DNA from: Sulfuritalea sp.
Lineage (GTDB): Bacteria > Pseudomonadota > Gammaproteobacteria > Burkholderiales > Rhodocyclaceae
DNA length: 6,652 nt
Assembly: GCA_016712985.1 (NCBI GenBank)
Contig: JADJQA010000074.1
Coordinates: forward strand, 1 to 6,652
Reading direction: 5' to 3'
A program made the position numbers and the translations under genes. A model generated the notes under the pieces. It did no database searches. It was not told where the DNA came from and saw only the letters and a program-made list of their open reading frames with translations. The first letter of the stretch is position 1. Each line of letters opens with the position of its first letter. Shown here piece by piece: positions 1 to 6,652 of the stretch.

Positions 1-744
1 TTTCCTTGCGAGTCGGAGTGCTATCAATCCATCCGATGCAACGTTGATGGTCACTCCATATGTCAAATGGGTTCAATGAGGAGCGCAGTCACGTATTCGA
101 GCGACTCGGCTACATAACACTCAAGCCCAGCCAACCCGGAAAATATTTCCGAAAGTCTCAACCAGCATCGAGCTTGGCGTCATTGACAAGCTGAGTTCGG
201 TATCGGGTAGATTCAGACTTACCTTTCGAAGAATCAGTCGCCATACCAACTCTTTACAAGATCACCGGCGTAGGAAGTTGGTTTCTCATTACGCCTCGTC
301 CTCCGAAATTTCTGCGCGCTGGAGAGCAGTCTTCCTCATCGCGACAAAGTGAGGCTGAACTTCTCTACCGAGGACGACCGTGATCGAGCGTTCAGTCTAT
401 TGAATAGCACGCTCTTCTACTGGTTTTATCAGGTTCGCACAAACTGTCGTGATTTCAATCCTACGGACTTCAAAAGCTTCCCGTCGCCACGCTTGCTCAA
501 GAGGACATGCGTGCGACAGCGCAGCGTCTATGGATTCAGATCGAAGGCTCCCGCAGGAACGGTGCTGCTTCTCACAGCCTTACTGGAGCGATTAGCTACG
601 AACAGTTTCATGCGACGCGCCAAATCTACGATTGACGAAGTTGATTGTGTACTTGCCGGTCACTACGGATTCAGTTCGGTAGAGTTGGACTTTCTCATCA
701 ACTACGACATCAAGTACCGCATGGGTCAGGACGCCGATGATTGA
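1..744 (+). pseudogene. Eco57I-class DNA adenine methyltransferase, C-terminal part (partial, frameshifted)
   Basis: This is the 3' end of a type II (IIG-like) restriction-modification methyltransferase that would methylate adenine in DNA. The catalytic NPPY region lies outside the window, so class assignment rests on the C-terminal half. Reading frames in relay gives family-like segments: VTPYVKW (to about 69), FNEERSHVFERLGYITL (72 on), FPKVSTSIELGVIDKL (146-195), IPTLYKITGVGSWF (243 on), then NSTLFYWFYQVRTNCRDFNP and DFKSFP (about 355-485), TGAISYEQFHATR (575-620) and finally IDEVDCVLAGHYGFSSVELD plus INYDIKYRMG before TGA 742-744. The LNS-LFYW / CRDFNP / KSFP block and the ID-VLA-HYGF / INYDIKYRMG ending are typical of these enzymes' target-recognition and C-terminal regions. 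Frame changes fall near 70, 135, 197, 345, 497 and 617. GC is near 50 percent, below uvrA. Either a decayed gene or a poorly called sequence. Confidence 0.72.
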
Positions 745-2214
745 CCTCAGCCCCACCCAAGCCGCCTCCCGCATCGCTACCCTGCTCAAGACCGCCGAGA
801 GCCAGACCCCCGAATTTAGCGCGTCGGCAAGATGGTCGGCAAGGCGCTGGAAACCATTTGCGCCTTTGCCAATACCGAAGGCCGTGTCCTGGTGCTCGGT
901 GTCGGCGATCCGGCCACGGGCGGCGGTAGCGCGCGCCTGCATGGCGTGCAGGAGAACCCCGAAGCGGTGGACGAGCTACGGCGCAAGACGCTGACGCAAT
1001 TGAATCCGGCCTTCGAGCGGCTGCACTGGATGCGTCTGCCTTGCACCGCTAAATACCGGCGAACCCGGAGACGTGGTGCTGTTGCGCGTGGAGAAGAGCG
1101 CGACAAGGTTCACTCCATCGTAGATGACGGCACATGGACGCGCATGTCGGCGTCCAACCGCGAGATGAATGCGGCCGAGATTGCCGACCTGCACTACCGG
1201 GCGGCGTGCAGCGCGGTCAGCGAGCGTGCCGGTGGCGCTGGAGTTGCCGGAGACGGATGCCTGGCACCGCTTTGTCGGCGCGCGCGGGCTCGTCCGGCAG
1301 CTTCGCCGAGCAGTTGCAGCGCATCGGCCTGGCCCTCAAGGTAGGGAGCGAAGTGCAGCCCACGCGCGCGGCAGTGTTGCTGTTTGCCGACGAGCCCGGC
1401 AGCCTCCTGGCGCGCACGACACGCGCGCCGACATCCGCTCATTGTCTATGACGGCAAGGCGGCACTGCCCAGCGCCACGCCCAATCTGCGGAAGGCGGCC
1501 AAGACCCTGCGCGGCCCCCGATCGACCAGATCGATGTGGCGGTAACGATGGTGCTGGATGAACTGGCGCAGGGTTGACGCTTTCGGGCAGCGGCTTCAAG
1601 ACGCGCCATGTCTACCCGGAACGTGTGGTGAAGGAGGCCATCGTCAATGCGGTGATCACCGCGACTACCGCTTGAATCGCGATATCCTCATCCGCATTGT
1701 CGACGACCGGATCGAAGTGGAAAGCCCCGGCGTGTTCCCCGGCATCACGCCGCCAACATCGGCCGCGCCGGCTCGAAGGCGCGTAACCCTCTGGTGGCGC
1801 AAAACCTGCGCGGAATTTTCCGGTGGCGCCGAACATCGACGCCGGCGAGGGGTGAGGATGATGTTTGCCGAGATGGATGCCGCCAGCTCTACCCCGCCGC
1901 AGTACAGCCAGAACCTTGAGACAGCGGTCGAGAGCGGACAGTGACGCTCCTGAATCTGGAGCGGCCGAGCGTGTGGAGCGAGGTGAGCGATTGGATCGAC
2001 CGACATGGGTCGATCGCCAATGCGGATTTGTGCAGGATTGCCAAGGTAGAGACCCTCAAGGCGTCGAAGATGCTTAGCGGCTGTGGATCAAGGTGTGCTC
2101 GGAAGCCTTGCCGGATAGAGGCAAACGCAACATGGCCTACCAAGCCGGCCCATGGGCGGAGAACAGCCGAGTTTATTATCCGAGCTGGCAGATAATAACG
2201 GCAGCGAAAGATGA
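737..2214 (+). pseudogene. AlbA_2 (Schlafen-type) / HATPase_c_4 ATP-binding regulator, COG2865-like, frameshifted
   Basis: A putative transcriptional regulator or defence-associated protein of about 490 codons, a usual length for this family. It starts at ATG 737, overlapping the methyltransferase stop by 8 bp, so the two were probably co-translated. The N-terminal AlbA_2 domain reads ESQTPEF, then after a one-base loss at 818-819 RVGKMVGKALETICAFANTE and GRVLVLGVGD, later VVLLRVEKS, DKVHSIVDDGTWTRMSASNR and AAEIADLHYR (about 800-1200). A linker follows (VPVALELPETDAW, GSFAEQLQRIGLALK, TRAAVLLFADEPG, IDQIDVAVTMVLDELAQG). The HATPase_c_4 part shows TRHVYPERVVKEAIVNAVI, a frameshift, then HRDYRLNRDILIRI and DDRIEVESPGVFPG, with SKARNPLVAQNLR (about 1590-1820): the N-box-like E..VNAV.HRDY motif. 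A winged helix-turn-helix closes it (VWSEVSDWIDRHGSIANADL, RIAKVETLKASKML), ending PSLLSELADNNGSER with TGA 2212-2214. A dozen or more frame changes occur. The ligand and target are unknown. Confidence 0.75.
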
Positions 2215-2523
2215 AAAGTCTTATCTGCAGCAATGGCTTGGCGAATTGGTTGTTATCCATGGCGACCCTCGGCCCCGTTCCAGCACCGGCCATAGTTTCC
2301 GCTGCTCGCCGGCAAGGAACCAAAGGCCAGCCCAGAAGTGCAATGCGCCTCTTATCACAGACGAAAACGGAAAATCGCCAAAAGTCCTTTCGAATCAGTC
2401 CGGCGTAATCACTCGCAGATCGAGCACCTTGGCGGTACGGTTGAAGGCCGAACCGAACCCGGGATCGTGGCCCGTGGCGCTCCAGGTGCGTAGTGACGTG
2501 AGATTGTTTTCCACAGCGCCAGA
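2215..2523. other. Gene-poor gap, no convincing coding content
   Basis: No plus-strand frame here gives protein-like sequence; the long open frame crossing it (to 2545) has low-complexity, family-free translation. GC drops compared with the flanking genes. On the minus strand a frame stays open from 2541 down to a TGA at 2395-2397 and translates to a plausible C-terminal tail (LTSLRTWSATGHDPGFGSAF then NRTAKVLDLRVITPD). I do not recognise this and it has no credible start. Between 2215 and 2394 I see nothing beyond the tail of the upstream gene's untranslated sequence, and no terminator with a T-tract. Confidence 0.4.
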
Positions 2524-2541
2524 TAACAATTTGGCAAATTG
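2395..2541 (-). other. Possible minus-strand gene remnant (C-terminal 48 codons)
   Basis: A minus-strand frame runs without stop for 48 codons between an in-frame TAA at 2544-2542 and a TGA at 2397-2395. Its translation has balanced composition and globular-looking sequence (KLLSGAVENNLTSLRTWSAT, GHDPGFGSAFNRTAKVLDLR, VITPD). No ATG or GTG with a ribosome site precedes it, only a TTG inside the palindrome. I recognise no family. It could be the end of a gene decayed or inverted during island turnover, or chance. It is listed because it is the only protein-like reading of this gap. Confidence 0.2.
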
Positions 2542-2544
2542 TTA
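2524..2544. promoter_or_regulatory. Perfect 21-bp palindrome, operator candidate
   Basis: The ten-base arm TAACAATTTG is followed by a single G and then its exact reverse complement. This symmetry is perfect over all 20 paired positions and lies in an AT-rich island inside GC-rich DNA, about 50 bp upstream of the DprA-like reading frame. The near-zero spacer and lack of a following T-run argue against an intrinsic terminator and fit a binding site for a dimeric regulator. The upstream gene encodes a winged-helix protein, which would be an attractive but unproven binder. Confidence 0.45.
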
Positions 2545-2559
2545 AAACGCCTTTAAACA
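2531..2559 (+). promoter_or_regulatory. Weak promoter candidate overlapping the palindrome
   Basis: TTGGCA at 2531-2536 matches the sigma-70 minus-35 consensus at five of six positions. A poor minus-10 (TAAACA, 2554-2559) follows after 17 bp. The minus-35 lies inside the palindrome, which would let a bound repressor occlude it. The weak minus-10 makes this tentative. Confidence 0.2.
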
Positions 2560-2566
2560 GTGCAAT

Positions 2567-2571
2567 AGGAG
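2567..2571 (+). promoter_or_regulatory. Shine-Dalgarno sequence (AGGAG) for the DprA-like gene
   Basis: AGGAG sits 4-8 bases upstream of the GTCATTATC stretch where the DprA-like reading begins. No standard ATG, GTG or TTG follows at the proper distance: GTC at 2576 or ATT at 2579 is present instead. This suggests a base error or loss of the original start codon. The next ATG (2599) opens a frame that stops after a few codons. Confidence 0.35.
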
Positions 2572-2575
2572 CACC

Positions 2576-3221
2576 GTCATTATCCGGAAGGCCGATCCAT
2601 GGAAAATTGCGCGCGCTGGTAAGTCGCTCCGTGGCGTAGGCGAGCCGAGCTTGCTTTCATCGCCCATGACGGCGTTCGCCTCCCGGCAGTGTCCGGTTCA
2701 GCCATTCGCGCCGCCATGGACTGGGCGCTTGAACAGGCAGGCGCAAGGCGCACCGTTGTCGGCGGCTTCATTCGCCGCTGGAACGATCGGTACTGCATCT
2801 GCTGCTGGAAGCACGCAGCCCGGTGGTGGCAGTGCTGGCGCGACCGGTGGGAGATGCACGCCTGAAACCCGAGTGGGAAACAGCCATCGCCACGGGCGGC
2901 ATGACCGTGGTGAGCTGCAGTACCCAAACCAAAGGCTGACCAGCGAAGAGGCGCTTTCGAACGCAACGAGCTGGCGGCACGACTTTGCCGAGTGTGTCGT
3001 GACTGCCCACGCCAGCATGGGCGGCAGGCTGGCCGGACAAGCCGAAAGCTGGGCAAGGGGAGGGCCGGCGGTGACTCATCCCACGGCCTGGGCCGGGGCA
3101 CTGGGCCAGCAACCCCCGGGTCGGGGCGGCTGGGGAAGCCGGTGCGCTTTACAAGGCGGTCGAGCAAGAGACGCTCGCCGCGTCGTGGCGGATGGCGACA
3201 CGGCGGACCCGGCCGGCATGA
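2576..3221 (+). pseudogene. DprA/SLOG-like DNA-processing-family protein, frameshifted
   Basis: A protein of about 215 codons readable only by changing frames. Segments in order: DGVRLP (about 2668), AMDWALEQAGARRTVVGGF (to 2768), then a 56-codon open run in the next frame from 2769 with HSPLERSVLHLLLEARSPVV, AVLARPVGDARLKPEWETAI and GGMTVVSCSTQTKG, ending at a premature TGA 2937-2939. It continues as RLTSEEAL, ERNELAARL, TAHASMGGRLAGQAESWARG, and a probable tail GALYKAVEQETLAASWRMAT to TGA 3219-3221. The GGF-HSPLER, ARP, RLTSEEAL-RN-LAARL and AHAS-GG pattern follows the Rossmann-like fold of DprA and related SLOG proteins, whose true members load RecA on single-stranded DNA in transformation. 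The length fits a stand-alone SLOG domain rather than full DprA with its extra domains. It could instead bind a nucleotide ligand. Frame changes lie near 2645, 2690, 2768, 2937, 2970, 2990 and 3060-3140. Confidence 0.6.
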
Positions 3222-3278
3222 GCGCTTCGCTTTGCCTGGCGGGGGTATCTGGGCCCGTCCCCCACCTGATTTGGCACC

Positions 3279-6178
<2,900 letters not shown>

Positions 6179-6182
<4 letters not shown>

Positions 6183-6493
6183 GTGGATTCGAGAACTATT
6201 CCCGGGAAGCCCGGCAAATCGATCACGAAATCGAGCGCAAGGGAGTGATTCTGGGCATCGACTGGAATGATGCCGTGCAAGTCCGCGAACTGGCGCGCGA
6301 GGCCCTGGACTGCAAGCTCGGCGCTGCGCACTGCGAGATCGGTGATCCGCGGGACCGTACCCGCGTCGAACTCTTCGGCCTGGCGCAACTGATGCTGACC
6401 GTGATGAAGGAGAGCGCCGATGAGGGCATTCATACCCATGGTGGCGGCGCGGCATGGAAGGCTTTCGCCCGCGCCTTGGTGGGCAGAACATGA
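6179..6493 (+). CDS. Small conserved-looking protein, translationally coupled to uvrA
   Basis: A 104-residue soluble protein of unrecognised family, starting MSGFENYSREARQIDHEIER. Its ATG overlaps the uvrA stop as ATGA, and GAGAGG (6167-6172) gives a good ribosome site six bases upstream, so translation is probably coupled to uvrA. The sequence is charged and mostly helix-like, without signal peptide or membrane segment, and ends in a conserved-looking HTHGGGAAWKAFARAL stretch. Coding-style composition matches uvrA. If one G too many was called around 6478-6483, the tail would instead read ALWAEHELRQGSG and stop at 6513-6515. Given the indel rate nearby, the C-terminus is uncertain. The position suggests a repair- or stress-linked role, but nothing in the sequence shows one. 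Confidence 0.75.
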
Positions 6494-6652
6494 GCTTCGG
6501 CAGGGCAGCGGTTAGCAATCCGCTGCGTCCGATTCGCACCTTGGCACGGGTGACGTTGCAGCCCGAATGGCGTCATTCTGCGCCGGCGGGAATCCAGACT
6601 TCTGTCCATCTGATCACGGTGCAGAAGAAGCTGGATTGACATACGAACTGGG
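6494..6652. other. Intergenic region after the uvrA operon
   Basis: No credible gene begins or ends here except a possible short extension of the preceding protein to 6515. It contains a degenerate palindromic repeat (6572-6597). A perfect TTGACA minus-35 hexamer lies at 6636-6641, whose minus-10 would fall beyond the window, so it cannot be assessed. No intrinsic terminator with a T-tract is visible. Confidence 0.5.
6572..6597. repeat. Degenerate dRS3/REP-like palindromic intergenic repeat
   Basis: GTCATTC at 6572-6578 and GGAATCCAG at 6589-6597 flank a GC-rich core and resemble the common proteobacterial repeat of form GTCATTCCCGC...GCGGGAATCCAG (Neisseria dRS3 has ATTCCC, eight bases, GGGAAT). 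Here the left arm is altered (ATTCTG) and the whole unit is one base short. Such units are dispersed in many genomes. Only one copy is present in this window, so repetition is inferred from resemblance. Confidence 0.45.

Noticed and set aside
1994..2015. Inverted repeat GATCGACC / GGTCGATC with a six-base loop
   Set aside because: It lies inside the winged-helix coding segment (WIDRHGSIA) with no T-tract, so it is most simply a coincidence of codons.
3238..3263. GGGGG...CCCCC hairpin between the DprA-like gene and uvrA as a terminator
   Set aside because: The stem is only about five pairs with a long loop and there is no T-run after it.
3222..3278. LexA (SOS) box upstream of uvrA
   Set aside because: No CTG-N10-CAG arrangement of the expected type was found in the short leader. 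Regulation could lie further upstream, but nothing visible supports it.

Overview
The window looks like chromosomal DNA from a GC-rich proteobacterium, most likely a betaproteobacterium. That placement is inferred from the UvrA sequence style and high GC; nothing here is taxonomically decisive. All convincing genes read on the plus strand. The dominant property is that every gene longer than about 320 bp is broken by single-base frameshifts. Proteins only appear when two or three frames are read in relay, so a simple ORF caller would miss most of the real content.

Layout. (1) 1-744: C-terminal part of an Eco57I-class N6-adenine DNA methyltransferase (restriction-modification), cut by the window start and in at least six frame segments. 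(2) 737-2214: an AlbA_2 (Schlafen-type) plus HATPase_c_4 plus winged-helix regulator of the COG2865 type. It overlaps the methyltransferase stop by 8 bp and has many frameshifts. (3) 2215-2575: a gene-poor, more AT-rich gap. It holds a perfect 21-bp palindrome (2524-2544), a possible promoter, a Shine-Dalgarno sequence and a short minus-strand open stretch of unknown meaning. (4) about 2576-3221: a small DprA/SLOG-like protein (Rossmann fold of DNA-processing protein A), also in several frame segments. (5) 3279-6182: uvrA, complete in content (about 968 codons) but with five indels. (6) 6179-6493: a small unrecognised protein whose ATG overlaps the uvrA stop (ATGA). (7) 6494-6652: intergenic, with a degenerate dRS3-like GTCATTC...GGAATCCAG palindrome.

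Function. The right half is DNA repair (UvrA damage recognition, with a translationally coupled small partner of unknown role). The left half looks like the end of a defence or restriction-modification cassette: methyltransferase, then a co-translated ATP-binding regulator, then a DprA-like protein near the border with core uvrA. Base composition supports this split: the methyltransferase and the gap are near 50 percent GC in rows I counted, uvrA is above that and reaches about 70 percent.

The indels have two possible explanations. They may be sequencing or assembly errors, favoured because uvrA is hit too and several events sit in or beside short G/C/A runs. Or they may be genuine decay of the left cassette, favoured because indels are roughly five times denser there than in uvrA. 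The sequence alone cannot separate these.
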